DNA of 64,000 nucleotides, from the NCBI GenBank assembly GCA_037355855.1, contig CM074763.1:186001-250000 (forward strand). The letters are read 5' to 3'. Of the stretch, positions 54,370 through 64,000 are shown piece by piece. Position 1 is the stretch's first letter, and each line of letters opens with the position of its first letter. Both the position numbers and the translations under genes were made by a program. Below the pieces are notes generated by a model. It ran no database searches. It saw only the letters and a program-made list of their open reading frames with translations, and was not told the DNA's origin. This DNA is from Pseudo-nitzschia pungens (lineage: Eukaryota > Bacillariophyta > Bacillariophyceae > Bacillariales > Bacillariaceae).

Positions 54370-55114
54370 GATGACCTTATTGGAGAGGATTGGAATCGAA
54401 TGAAATCGAATGGAATGGAATCGAATGGATTAGATTGGATTGGATTGGATTGGAACGGGTACAGCGGTATCAGTACTGTAGTGGTTTTGTTGCGACAATC
54501 CCATCTGCTTCCTCTGCGATCAACGAGGGTTACAGGTTACTGATTTTTTTGTCGAGAGTCGAGAGTCTAGGTAGAGTCGAGTCGTCGTTGTTGAGAGAAG
54601 AAAGCACCAAGGAAACCTTCGATGATGATGATGATGATGATGATGTGATAATATTAATATGATTATGATGTTGTGATACAAGTACAGTATGTAATATAGT
54701 CTGTCCTACCATCCGTCTGTTTGTACAATGTCCACTCCCGACTCCCAAGTTTCGGTAGAACTTTTGGAGTCAGTATCATATGTATGATACATATGATATA
54801 AGAATCCCGCGGAATGGTTTCCAAAGTCGAAACTGAAAATACGACTCGATCGACTCTCATCGATAGTTCTTCTCATTTCGATCGCCTTCATTGCGGCGGT
54901 GCCTCCTGGTTCCTAATCCGGAGTTGACATACGGGCGCAACCTGCGTGCGGTAGAAGTAAAATCAAAAGCATTGTGTCTCTCTGTTGCAACTCGGCCATC
55001 ACAGCCAATCTCTCCCACAACTCACCCCTCCATCCATCCATCCATCCATCAACGAACTCACTAAGCAACTGACTTACTAACCAACCAAGCAACTGATAGA
55101 CCATCTCCCCAACC
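54370..55114. other. Divergent region between MFAP1 and DSS1
   Basis: The MFAP1 leader (54375-54460) has GAATC/GGATT pentamers. GATGAT repeats at 54621-54645 keep frames open. CCAT repeats (55030-55050) lie in the DSS1 leader. No other gene. Confidence 0.6.
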
Positions 55115-55390
55115 ATGACGTCATCCGATCCCAAGACCGACACCACCACCACCAAGACCGCTGCCGCAACAACAACCGAATTCTCCTCCGCGGCGGCACC
55201 TTCCAAGCCGGAGGCCCAGGAGGCCATCGAGGAAGACGACGAGTTCGAGGAGTTCCAGGCCGCCAACTGGGGAAGCGGAGAGGAAGATGCCGAGGACACG
55301 CAGCAGTGGCAGGACAACTGGGACGCCGACGACATGGAGGACGACTTTACCAAGAACCTGAGGGCGGAACTGATGGCCAACCAGCAATAA
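55115..55390 (+). CDS. SEM1: DSS1/SEM1, 26S proteasome regulatory-particle subunit
   Basis: 91 residues. The first 36 are Thr/Ala-rich. The rest is the family core: [14 protein letters not shown], then [18 protein letters not shown] and LRAELMA. Two acidic-aromatic ubiquitin-binding segments separated by a short linker, and a C-terminal helix, are characteristic of DSS1/Sem1, which acts in the proteasome lid and in TREX-2 and BRCA2-type complexes. Length suits the family. Small size and the compact, intron-free gene are normal. Start context is ACCATG. Confidence 0.93.
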   Translation: MTSSDPKTDTTTTKTAAATTTEFSSAAAPSKPEAQEAIEEDDEFEEFQAANWGSGEEDAEDTQQWQDNWDADDMEDDFTKNLRAELMANQQ

Positions 55391-56602
55391 AAAATAAATA
55401 ATGCATCTCAAAAAGTCTGGAAAAAGGAAGGAAGGAAAGAAGAAAGATAGGAAGGAAGGAATCCGATGGAATGGATTCTCAGTTTTCGATTCAATTGAGT
55501 TCACGAATCGATCGAGCGAAGAACGATCGAGATATTCATCCTTTTTTCGTTCGATTCCAACTCCGGACGTACATCAAAACAAAAGTGCACTACTACTATA
55601 CATAGCACGGAAACACGATGGGTGTAGCGAAATTGGGGCATTTTGTTTCTGCTACAGCAATTTAGCAATGCCGTTGCATGCATGCATACGGTGCATGCGG
55701 GTCGTGCACAATCATGAAACAATCACGGAGAAGGATCCCCCCTTCTGTCTTGTTTGTATCGAAGGAATAATCGGAGTCTTTGTAAGCCTCGGGGCAAAGT
55801 AAGCCTCCGATGGATCCGGAGACAGGGGGGACTAAAACATGAAAATGATCGTTGAAACCCAAATCGTTTCCAAAGACTCTTTCTTGTAGTTCTACGAGTA
55901 CGGTACTGTAATTACTCGTACTTCGTAGTGAAGCTGGTAGTCTGCTAATCAGATCGTAGTTGTTGTTGACTCTCTCCTCGTTTGATATGCATAATATCCA
56001 TAATAATATTATTGTGCCGCTTTCTTGGTTATGATCGGATCCATCCAGTGAGTGAATGAGTGAGTCACGTACGTGCCTAAATCACGAGAGACAGACTTTT
56101 CTTTTCGGTGTGACGTATTGTCACATGTTGTGACATTCGACAACCTTCCTCAATCCTCAACATTCCAACAGTTCACAGTTCACAGTTCACAGTTCACAGT
56201 TCACAGTTCACTCCTTTCGCGATCGTTTATCGTTAGATCCTTAGATCCTCATATCCTTAGATCTTGATCCTTGATCGTGCTTCATTCAGTCCAATCAACA
56301 AAGAAAGCGATTACGAAGCATCCTTATTCGTACACGAAGTACTTCGTATTTACAGATTTTCGAAACCAGCTTCGGTGGAACTTTGCTCGGAGGACGCACA
56401 AATCATTGCCGCGCCATATCGTCACACCGTGACCTAGACATCCAATCAGTGTCAGCGACAGGAACAGTGACAGTAACTGGAATAGTGACAGGAACAGCTG
56501 TAGACTACACTACGGTACAAAAGAGATAACAAGAACTTTTCCGTTGTCATCCGAGAGGAACACAGATTCCCCCTCCCCCCCCCATTCGGTACACGTTCCG
56601 GT
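55391..56602. other. Intergenic region
   Basis: A (CAGTTCA)n tract lies at 56169-56210. Purine-rich AAGGAAGG sequence at 55420-55460. ATATCC/TTAGATC words at 56235-56265. No gene is supported. Confidence 0.6.
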
Positions 56603-57802
56603 ATGCGACGACAACGACGACAAGCGCGAGTCGCGAGACGCAGCTTCCCCCGCTGGACCGTTCTGGGAATATTTCTGCTGCTCGTAGCGATGGAATCGCT
56701 GCGGTCTCCGTCGTTGTTGCCTTTGGTGAGAGGCTTTGTGTTGGCTCCCTCCACGAAACGGAAAAGGACAAGGATCACCACAACCACTACTACACTATCA
56801 ACAACGACAACGACAACAACAACGGCAATCCACGCCAATCTGTCTCCCCCGGAGGATTGGTTGCTCCGCTCGCGATTGGAAGCGATCAAGGAGAGCATTC
56901 GGAACGAGTGCGCGTCGATTGTTCGCTCGGCCCTGGATCTTGATGTGGATGAGACCAACAGCAACAACAATATTAATGATGGTGATGGTGATGGTGATGG
57001 CCTTGCGAGTTTTCCGACGCTCGTCTTTCCGGGAGCCGGGGGAGTGGACGAGCTGGTCCTGGAACTCTGCCAGGTGGTTCCCAACGCGCACGTCATTGAC
57101 TGGAAGAAACACCGGGGGACCCTCCTTACGGCCGGGTACGACAGCGAGGCGGTGGGAGAGGCCGTGGGGGAACTCGTTCGAAACGAGTTGCTCGGAAGCA
57201 GCGAAAACAGCAACAGCAGCAAGAACAACAACAGCGGTGGTGGTGGTGGTGGTCGGTGTTCGGGGGTCCGGTTCGTCGGCATTTCGGTCGGAGGCTTTGC
57301 CGCCAACGCGGCGTGCACGGTGCTTCACAAGGCGCTGCGAACCCAAAACGATGACATCGACGAATCCACAACCACAAAAACAACTACAAACACAAACGCA
57401 AAACCGCCGGGTGCTGCTGCCGGTGCCGGTGCCCACCTGGTGTTGCTGGATCCCTTTTGCGGACGGGGCGTTCTGGGACCCAACTACGGGAGGGACCACT
57501 TTGGGAGGCACGCATCGACGGCTTTGCAGCTCCTCAACACGGACGATCCGGTTCCGACCACCAACGATCCGCTGCCGTGGTGCTACTGCCTGGACGTGAC
57601 GGGGGCACCGGAGCGGGAAGACTTTGTCCTCCTCCCGGGAGACTCGATGCACTCGTGGCCGGTCGCGTATTTCGCGAGGCACTACTGGGACACGTACGCG
57701 GATGCGAATGCGTGCGGCTACGGAACCACAGACCGCAAGAACGAGGATTCGGATCTCGCAGCGGAACAACGCTTTCCGAGGGGTGTGGTCGACCGCGCCT
57801 GA
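56603..57802 (+). CDS. Alpha/beta-hydrolase-like protein with signal anchor or plastid leader
   Basis: 399 residues, one exon. Hydrophobic residues 18-31 (WTVLGIFLLLVAM) followed by LVRGFVLAPSTKR suggest plastid targeting. A Thr run (about 58-75) and Asn/Asp/Gly repeats are coded by repeat DNA. Core elements: FPGAGGVDELV (142-152, oxyanion region), GISVGGFAANA (226-236, with Ser228 as likely nucleophile in G-x-S-x-G), AHLVLLDPFCG (about 286-296) and LLPGDSMHSWPVAYF (about 352-365, candidate His). This suits a serine hydrolase of unknown substrate. A Gly run at about 212-217 and Ser-Asn dipeptides precede the nucleophile. The last 20 codons and downstream sequence recur twice in the 3' flank. 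Confidence 0.75.
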   Translation: MRRQRRQARVARRSFPRWTVLGIFLLLVAMESLRSPSLLPLVRGFVLAPSTKRKRTRITTTTTTLSTTTTTTTTAIHANLSPPEDWLLRSRLEAIKESIRNECASIVRSALDLDVDETNSNNNINDGDGDGDGLASFPTLVFPGAGGVDELVLELCQVVPNAHVIDWKKHRGTLLTAGYDSEAVGEAVGELVRNELLGSSENSNSSKNNNSGGGGGGRCSGVRFVGISVGGFAANAACTVLHKALRTQNDDIDESTTTKTTTNTNAKPPGAAAGAGAHLVLLDPFCGRGVLGPNYGRDHFGRHASTALQLLNTDDPVPTTNDPLPWCYCLDVTGAPEREDFVLLPGDSMHSWPVAYFARHYWDTYADANACGYGTTDRKNEDSDLAAEQRFPRGVVDRA

Positions 57803-58400
57803 CACAAACGAGAATGGGGATGACGATAAGGAAAGAATAAAGACTATTATTCTTGGCGTTGTTTTCGTCGTTGTCGTTATTATTGTTAGTTTTTTTATTG
57901 CTGCTTTTCGTGTTGTTCCTATTGTGGATATTAGAATTTGACTTATTACTGTAGTTGCTGGAGGCTCACTCTGAGCACTGGTTCAAAAACGACTACAAAA
58001 AGACCGATAATGCCTGCAGCGATTGATTGATTCGGATCTCACAGCGGAACGCTGTCGGGTGTGGTGGACCACGCCTTGCAAAACGAGAATAGGAGTGACG
58101 ACAAGGAAAGAAGAAAGACTATTTTTGTCGTTGTCAGTGTTCATATTGTAGCTAGAGTTTGACTTCTGAACAAAGGTGATGAAACAACTACAAAAAGGCA
58201 GGTAATGCCTGCAGCGATTCGGACCTCGCAGTGGAACGGTTTCCGAGCGGAGTGGAGGACCGCGTTTGGCAAAACGAGAATAGGAATAACGACAAAGAAT
58301 AGACTGATGGTCCTACTTTTTGAGTTGGTAATGTTGTAGCTAGAGTGTTATTTCTTTTTCAAAAAAGAAAAAAGATACAGTAGTTGTCAGTACATCTATG
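57740..58400. repeat. Three decaying copies of a gene 3' end
   Basis: The terminal segment of the hydrolase gene (CGGATCTCGCAGCGGAAC, then ...ACGAGAAT...GACGATAAGGAAAG) recurs at about 58034-58150 and about 58221-58310, with stops and deletions. A shared linker (ACTACAAAAAG...AATGCCTGCAGCGATT) precedes copies two and three, and TTGTAGCTAGAGTTTGA follows. Each copy is about 180-260 bp apart. Confidence 0.85.
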
Positions 58401-58622
58401 TGAAGCTCGCTCTGTGGTATCGTTGGCATTGCGAATTTCCTCGTGTTGTTGATGTTTTGAGTGTTGTCAATCTTGTAGCTAAAGTTTGATTTTAGTTTGT
58501 TTGTTCATTTGTAGTAACTCGATCTGTGCCATTGTTGGCACCGCGATCCATGTTTCGTGGTCTCGAATCGGAGCGGTGCACCGCAGCCGTCTGTAGTTTT
58601 TTCAGTCTACCGTACGGCACGT

Positions 58623-60593
58623 CTACTCAAGGAGGAGCCGGGCCATGGCCAATCCAACGGCGTTTCCGACCTCCAGAAAGGTTTCCGCGTGGTTCCCATA
58701 GTGCGCGGCATCGTAGTCGGAACCACCGATTTCGTCCTCCCCGAGGACATCTCCCCTCCACGCGGCGCGGATGTCGACGGCGGCCACATTGCGAAGGTTG
58801 TGCTCATTCTGGGAATGCGGTGACGTTGACGTTGACGTTGACGCTGACGTTGACGGCGAAGTCGAGCTCGATGACGCTACCGCCATTTGCGCCTCGAAGA
58901 TGTGGGCCGTGTTGCCCCTCATGGAATAGCCGTCCTGGCCGAGACTGGCCACGACGAATTTCGCATTCGGAGCCAGAAAATCGTGCCGCAGGGCCCGGAT
59001 CAACCGGTCGAGGTTGGCCCCGTACCGGTGGGCGTAGGCCGACGCCCTCCGGTCCGAATCTCCCTGCCACCACACAAAGCTGCGGGGTGGGTGAAACGAA
59101 ACGGTTGATTGAGTGGGTGGGTGGGCGGTGTGAGAATGAGGGCAGTCGCAATGCCACAAAACGGAAACGAAGAGAAACGAAACAAAAAAACATAACCGAA
59201 TGGAAAAGAAACATCAATGAGGAACAATGATTTGAATTGATTTCATTTGATTTGATTTCATTTGACTCGCAACGGAAACCGCATCGCTCTCTGTATGACA
59301 AGACTTGTTACCCCCCTCCACCACAGTGCACCGTTCGCACCATGACAACACTCACCCGGAAATCTCGAAGGTGGTCCCCCCCGGATAGTAGTGGCCGAGG
59401 TTTTTGAGCACCCCCCGGACGTTCTCCACGTACTCCAGGTATTTCATCCCCGCGTACCAGCCATCTTTGTCCCGGACGGGAGGCTCCCCGTCCATCTTCC
59501 ACCGCCGCGGTGATTCGCCAAAGCCGGGGTAGACATAGACGTTGCCGTTGCCGTCGCCCTCGGAATGGCGCAAGGAGTGGGGTGGCAGGAGCTCCCCGCC
59601 CAGTGCGTTGTGCCCGGAGGCGCTCTTGATGATCAAGACCGGCTCGGTCTCGCCGAGGACCGATCCCACCACGTAACCGAATTGCTGCTCGATGCCAAAA
59701 TAGGTGTGGTCCTCGCCGTCGTTGCGAATGCCCAGCCAGTCGTTGCTGTAGACATTAAAATCTTCCCGGACTTCCACCAGGCGGACGTGCTGGCTCTTGG
59801 TCCAGCGCGGGGATCCCGTGTTCTCGTTCTCGTCCTTTCCGCCGCTTCCCTCCTCCACGAGGTGCGCAAAGCGTCCCTTTTCCGTCACGGTGTACTCGAG
59901 GGATCCCTCTGAGTTGCCACGGACCCTTCCCGCTCCCACCATGTTGGCTTCTCCCATCATCACGAAAACCTTGACCCGTGCCCCGCGAGCCGGAGTGGTC
60001 CCGTGCTTGCGAAAGATGGGATCGCACAGAGCGGTGATGTTGGACGCGTCCTGGCGGAGCCACCGATCCAGTGACATTCCCGTCTTTTCGGTTTCGGTTT
60101 CGGCACCATCGGTACCGTCGGCTCCGTTGGCGCACAGTATCGTGCGCCGGTGGTCTTCCCTCCACTGGTTCAAAAAGGCTTGCTCTTTGTCGCGACCGTT
60201 CTTGACCTTCCAAGAGAGTGCAATCGCTCCGATGCACAGGACTCCGACCAGCACCCGAACAAGCACGCGGCAGACCGATTTCTGGCGCCTGGCGCGGTGT
60301 ATCATGCGGTGAGCTTCGTACCCGAACTCATCTTGGAACAGATCGTCTTCGATGGTTAAATCGTCGATGTCGACGTCGTCGATGTCGTCTTCGTTATCCG
60401 CGTCGTCAAACCTAGCGACGTTCATTTCGAATATTGCCATCTCCTCCTCGTTGTTGTCGTTGTCGTTGTCGTTGTCGCTGTCACCGTTCCCCACAAAAAA
60501 GTCGATCTGTTCCGCTACCGGGGGATCGGCATTGCGCTGCCTTCGCCCGTTCTTTGTTCGGAAAAACGGGTTGCGTTTTTTGGCTCGCAACAT
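58623..60593 (-). CDS. SASA-type carbohydrate esterase (sialate O-acetylesterase-like), membrane-anchored, one intron
   Basis: Predicted 564 residues from exons 60593-59356 and 59079-58623. The 276-nt intron (59355-59080) starts GTGAGT, ends CCGCAG, and joins in phase 2 to give TFEISGFVWWQGDSD. A single membrane helix lies at about 107-128 (VLVRVLVGVLCIGAIALSW) after an acidic cytosolic tail, so it is a type II membrane protein. The SGNH-like block opens with VFVMMGEANMVGAGR, where GEANM replaces the usual GQSNM. SASGHNALGGEL, YPGFGE and FVWWQGDSD follow, and the catalytic histidine is probably in DAAHYGNHAETF near the C-terminus. Such esterases remove acetyl groups from polysaccharides. The Ser in GEAN is absent, so the nucleophile may be altered and activity is uncertain. 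Ser/Thr dipeptides (STSTSTS) are repeat-coded. Confidence 0.85.
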
Positions 60594-61554
60594 GGTTCAG
60601 AGTTGGAATGGTAATGGAACTGGAAATTGTTTGTCCTCCGGCACGGCTTCAACCCCGACCTTATTTCGGAATGCAACGAGAGAAAGGATAGTACCTTGCG
60701 TCGTTACCACAACGATCGGAGATTGTAACCAACCGCCAGCGCAGGAGAGAGTGCAAAGTAACGGTGTTTAATAATGAGTCCGTTCCACTGATCACCAATG
60801 CAATTGAGGGGAACGACGACCTACCGGTTGGATTCATTCATTCCTAAACATTATTCATTCCGAAAGATTTCCAATTTTTGGTGAACAACGAATTTTTATG
60901 GGATCGTACAATGGAAGAAAATACCATCGTAAACGTATTTAACGGATGTTTGAGATGCATCGCGCACTACTGTAATGACAGATTGCTCTGTGCAAGTTGG
61001 AACACTTATTACAAGTGACATCATACTAATCAGCAGTATGTTGGCGATGAAAGAAGGAAGAACTAAGGTTAATGCATATCGACCAAAGTGAATGAATCAT
61101 CAATCGAATCAATCAATCTCAACCGTGAATCATCTCAACAATCTCGACAGAGCACTCGACAATCCAAAAAATACCGGAAGGTTACCGTACGGAACCAGTA
61201 AGGTTTACTGGTATCTCATCACTGAAAAATCGAGATCTTCGACGTCCCCCTTTCAAAAACATCAAAATTATTTTGCACATCGGCGTCAGTTGCATCATAT
61301 CTTTCACCAACCTACTGCATAAATCCAGACTTGTTTTCCAACACCATCCGTAGCAAGGCAGATTGGATAAACCATCATCAAAGGACCAAGAGGAACCAGA
61401 GGTGAAAAAGAGAGGCCGCGACAACGGAAGCACGCGTAACGATAGACTGGAATCCGATAGCTAGCTCAGTCGAAAGCACATCCCATTATTACCTGTTTCA
61501 ATTGTCCAACTACTATTTTCATGGGGAAGGAGAATCGAATCTCATTCTCGAAGG
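60594..61554. other. Divergent intergenic region
   Basis: A few GTAAGG/GTTACC words lie at 61180-61215. The BioF leader is not repetitive. No gene is supported. Confidence 0.6.
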
Positions 61555-62913
61555 ATGGTGGCGCCAAGCACCGTGAATCCTGCGAACAAGCACACGCCGG
61601 TCGCAACATTTGAGCAGCAACACATCCTGCCGAAACTAAAACGACGAACGGAAAAAGGATCGCTCCGCCGATTGAAACCCATCCGTCGCGAATCGTCGAC
61701 TGCCTCCTCCCACGCCACGATCGATTTCTCGACCAACGACTACCTCGGCCTGGCGCAGAGCATCCGACAGCAGCAAGCCGTGGAGGATGCCTACGCCAGA
61801 CTCCCTTTGCGCGGATTGGGATCGACGGGGAGCCGGCTCCTCACGGGGGACAGCAACTACGCACAGCGCCTGGAGGCAAGGCTGGCAAAGTGGCACAGGC
61901 GGCCCGCTGCGCTGCTCTGCAACAGCGGGTATGACGCCAATCCTGTCCGTCCTGTCGTGTCTGTCGCTGAATTCGAGAGTTCTCATGGACGAGCTCTGCC
62001 ACAACAGCATCCAGATGGGATTGCGGCTCAGCAGCGGATACACGCTTCGAACCTTTCGGCACAGCTGCCTGGAGGATCTCGAGCGACTGCTGGTGGAGAT
62101 GGAGAATGAGGAGAAGGTACCGAGGTCTGCGCTTCAGCCGAACACCAAACCCGCGGTGATCGTCGTAGAGAGCGTCTACAGCATGGACGGCGACGCCGCC
62201 CCGCTCGGCCAAATATTGGACCTGGCGCTGCGCCACAACGCCTGCGTCGTGGTGGACGAGGCCCACGGACTCGGCGTGCTGGGAGACCGCGGGCTGGGCT
62301 TGATCGAGCAGCTCGGACTGGAGCATCACCCGTCGTTGCTGTGCTCGGTCCACACCTTCGGAAAGGCGGCCGGATGCCACGGCGCGGTCGTCTGCGGGTC
62401 TCGGCACCTCAAGTCCTTTTTGCTGAACTACGGCCGGCCGATCGTCTACTCGACCTCCCTCCCCCTGCACTCGCTCGTGTCGATCGCTTGTTCGTACGAG
62501 AGCATGACGAGCGGCATCGGGGATGCGCTGCGAGCGACCGTTGGGGACCGGGTCCGGCTCTTTCGAAAGCTTTTTGCGGAACGGATCCTCGGTACCGGAA
62601 CACCGCAGCGTGGCACCGCATCGTCGTCGTCGTCATCGTCACCCTTGAAAATCCGTCTCGTGGCGTCCGACTCGCCCATCCACGCTCTGATTGTCCCCGG
62701 CAACACCCAGTGCGTCGAATTCTGCGACCGGCTGTATGAGAAATCGAATCGATCGATTCGGTTGTATCCCATTCGGTCTCCGACGGTGCCGATGGGACAG
62801 GAGCGGGTCCGGATCATTCTTCACTCGCACAATACGGAGGCGCAGGTCGTGTATCTGATGGAACTCATCCGGTCGACGCTGTGCGACATTGGGATTCTGG
62901 CCAACACCCCGGA

Positions 62914-62947
<34 letters not shown>

Positions 62948-63004
62948 ACAACACCTCGTTGCCCGAATGGTATAAATCACGTGACGATAGCATCTAAATT
63001 ATAG
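61555..63004 (+). CDS. bioF: 8-amino-7-oxononanoate synthase-like (BioF, alpha-oxoamine synthase), one-base frame break
   Basis: PLP enzyme condensing an amino acid with an acyl-CoA (pimeloyl-CoA and alanine in biotin synthesis). Motifs: DFSTNDYLGLA, GLGSTGSRLLTGDSNYAQRLE-like sequence (about residues 83-103), LLCNSGYDAN, VLMDELCHNS, VIVVESVYSMDGDAAPL, VDEAHGLGVLG (Asp/His binding PLP) and HTFGKAAGCHGA (PLP lysine), then YSTSLP. The front part (to GYDAN) is in frame 1 and the rest in frame 2; at 61941-61943 dropping one C gives GYDANLSVLS, the family sequence. Joined length is about 482 residues, longer than bacterial BioF because of leader and tail. The C-terminus is a Thr run coded by ACA repeats. 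No clear targeting leader. Aminolevulinate or serine-palmitoyl relatives cannot be ruled out, but the fit to BioF is best. Confidence 0.85.
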
Positions 63005-63804
63005 TACATGGATATTTATGTTTTCATCGAGATTGCGAACCGATACACATTTCTCGTCTCTAACAAATCGTCTCGTCTCACCTTACTCGCTAAAAGTACG
63101 TTATTGTCAGGAGTTTTGCAAAATTCTGTTATCGCTTGTTGAATAAATAATACGTACGTGCACCGTGAGAGGAGGAGGCCTCGGTAGCAAGCGTCGAATT
63201 TCGAATTTCGAATTGCGTCGTTCGGGTGAATGGCAGTTTAGATGAGTGCGTAGTTCGACGGTTTTGCATTGGAATTCGGCTTCGCTTTCATTGTCGTTTT
63301 TTAAGTTATTACGTAAGTGGTAAATAATTTGATTTCGTTGTCAAATTGATCCAATTGGTGTGATCGAATGGTTCAACCTGGGTATCTTCGAATGTATGGT
63401 TGTCTATGAAAGAGGTTGGATCAGGGGAGACTTTGTTTTTGTCGTATTCCGCCACGTTGAATAGTGAGATTGCTTGGCTTTGGGATTGGATCGGTAACAA
63501 GAAGAAGCACAAGAAGGAAAAGAGAAATGTCGGAGTCGTTTGGGGACCACACGTAACTTGAGTACATGATTTTTTGATTGAAGAAACAAGATCGGCTCGC
63601 ATTCAACGGATATATACAGCTTTGTTTTTTTATTTCGTTTTGATTATTCCAGAATACAATGTTTACTTTTCAAATATTATAATAATATGCAAATCTAATC
63701 TCCGTCATTTCAATACCTGTGAAAGAGTTCGTTCCTTGCGGACGAGGTTCTGTTGATCGGCGCGTTGATAAACGAACCACTTTTTCGTCTTATTTGCTCC
63801 TCGT
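63005..63804. other. Intergenic region
   Basis: Only short frames. TTCGAATTTCGAATT is at 63196-63215. No gene is supported. Confidence 0.6.
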
Positions 63805-64000
63805 TTAAGCAATCACACAAGAGGAATCCCCACCAGCACAAGGCAAGAAGTCCAGAGGACCGGACTCATCGACTTCGACACCCTTCTCAGACATGAATTG
63901 GTCAAGTGGTTGTCCTTCTCTCTTGCGATATTGAGTCCACAAATCGTGCGAAATTTCCAGGATCGGTCGTGCACTTCCGGCAGCCTTGCTGATTTGGTCA
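63805..64000 (-). CDS. C-terminal fragment of an unidentified protein (cut by window edge)
   Basis: A minus-strand open frame runs in from the right edge and stops at 63805. The visible 64 residues contain DQISKAAGSARPILEISHDL, WTQYRKREGQPLDQFMSEK and GPLDFLPCAGG, ending DSSCVIA. Charged helical sequence followed by a short Cys/Gly tail suggests a globular protein end. Codon use resembles a real gene, with many C-ending codons. The family is not recognised. Confidence 0.6.
   Translation of the reverse strand, partial: DQISKAAGSARPILEISHDLWTQYRKREGQPLDQFMSEKGVEVDESGPLDFLPCAGGDSSCVIA

Noticed and set aside
55500..55570. tRNA-like TTCGATTCC segment
   Set aside because: It could not be placed in a cloverleaf with an acceptor stem and anticodon arm.

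Overview
The window reads as nuclear DNA of a diatom or close ochrophyte relative. Four things point there. It encodes a plastid chlorophyll synthase and several proteins that start with a hydrophobic signal followed by an A-F-like cleavage motif, the heterokont bipartite plastid-targeting signature. It has a long secreted protein made of PSxxPS repeats ending in Thr/Pro/Lys-rich sequence. It has a gene with repeated domains resembling the diatom-abundant DUF6824. Its introns are short (about 140 to 350 nt) with GT..AG borders. The genus cannot be fixed from the sequence alone; a pennate diatom is a reasonable guess. No viral, toxin, CRISPR, rRNA or convincing tRNA sequence was seen.

Layout. 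0.8-5.7 kb: a Gfo/Idh/MocA oxidoreductase and a MATE transporter. 5.7-12.8 kb: repeat-rich DNA around the PSxxPS surface protein. 12.8-16.6 kb: a multi-copy DUF6824-like gene and a histidine-phosphatase (phosphoglycerate-mutase-like) protein. 17.3-18.1 kb: two adjacent inverted-repeat elements. 18.6-23.8 kb: an esterase-type alpha/beta hydrolase, an Mpv17/PMP22 protein, a 25-bp satellite and a plastid-type membrane protein. 24.1-25.2 kb: a second 25-bp satellite. 25.8-38.5 kb: a secreted Asp-box protein, a UVR+SnoaL protein, a ZIP zinc transporter with an extreme His/Asp tail, a leucine-carboxyl-methyltransferase-family enzyme and a DUF2358 protein. 39.2-40.6 kb: two satellite arrays in inverted orientation. 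41.5-46.7 kb: a DEAD-box helicase, chlorophyll synthase and a GT-A-like protein. 46.7-50.2 kb: gene-poor DNA with ACTAGT tracts and hairpin-forming repeats. 50.2-63.0 kb: a TKL-like kinase, MFAP1 splicing factor, the proteasome subunit DSS1/SEM1, a second alpha/beta hydrolase with decayed 3' duplications, a membrane-anchored SASA esterase and a BioF-like enzyme. A C-terminal gene fragment lies at the right edge.

The genes do not form an operon or a single pathway; this is an ordinary eukaryotic mix on both strands with many convergent pairs. Six introns could be placed with matching phases. Three features stand out across the window: dipeptide-coding hexamer repeats inserted into unrelated proteins, recurrent single-base frame breaks inside otherwise conserved genes (most of them one extra base), and a dispersed GGTAAGGTTAC-like word filling the intergenic DNA on both strands.
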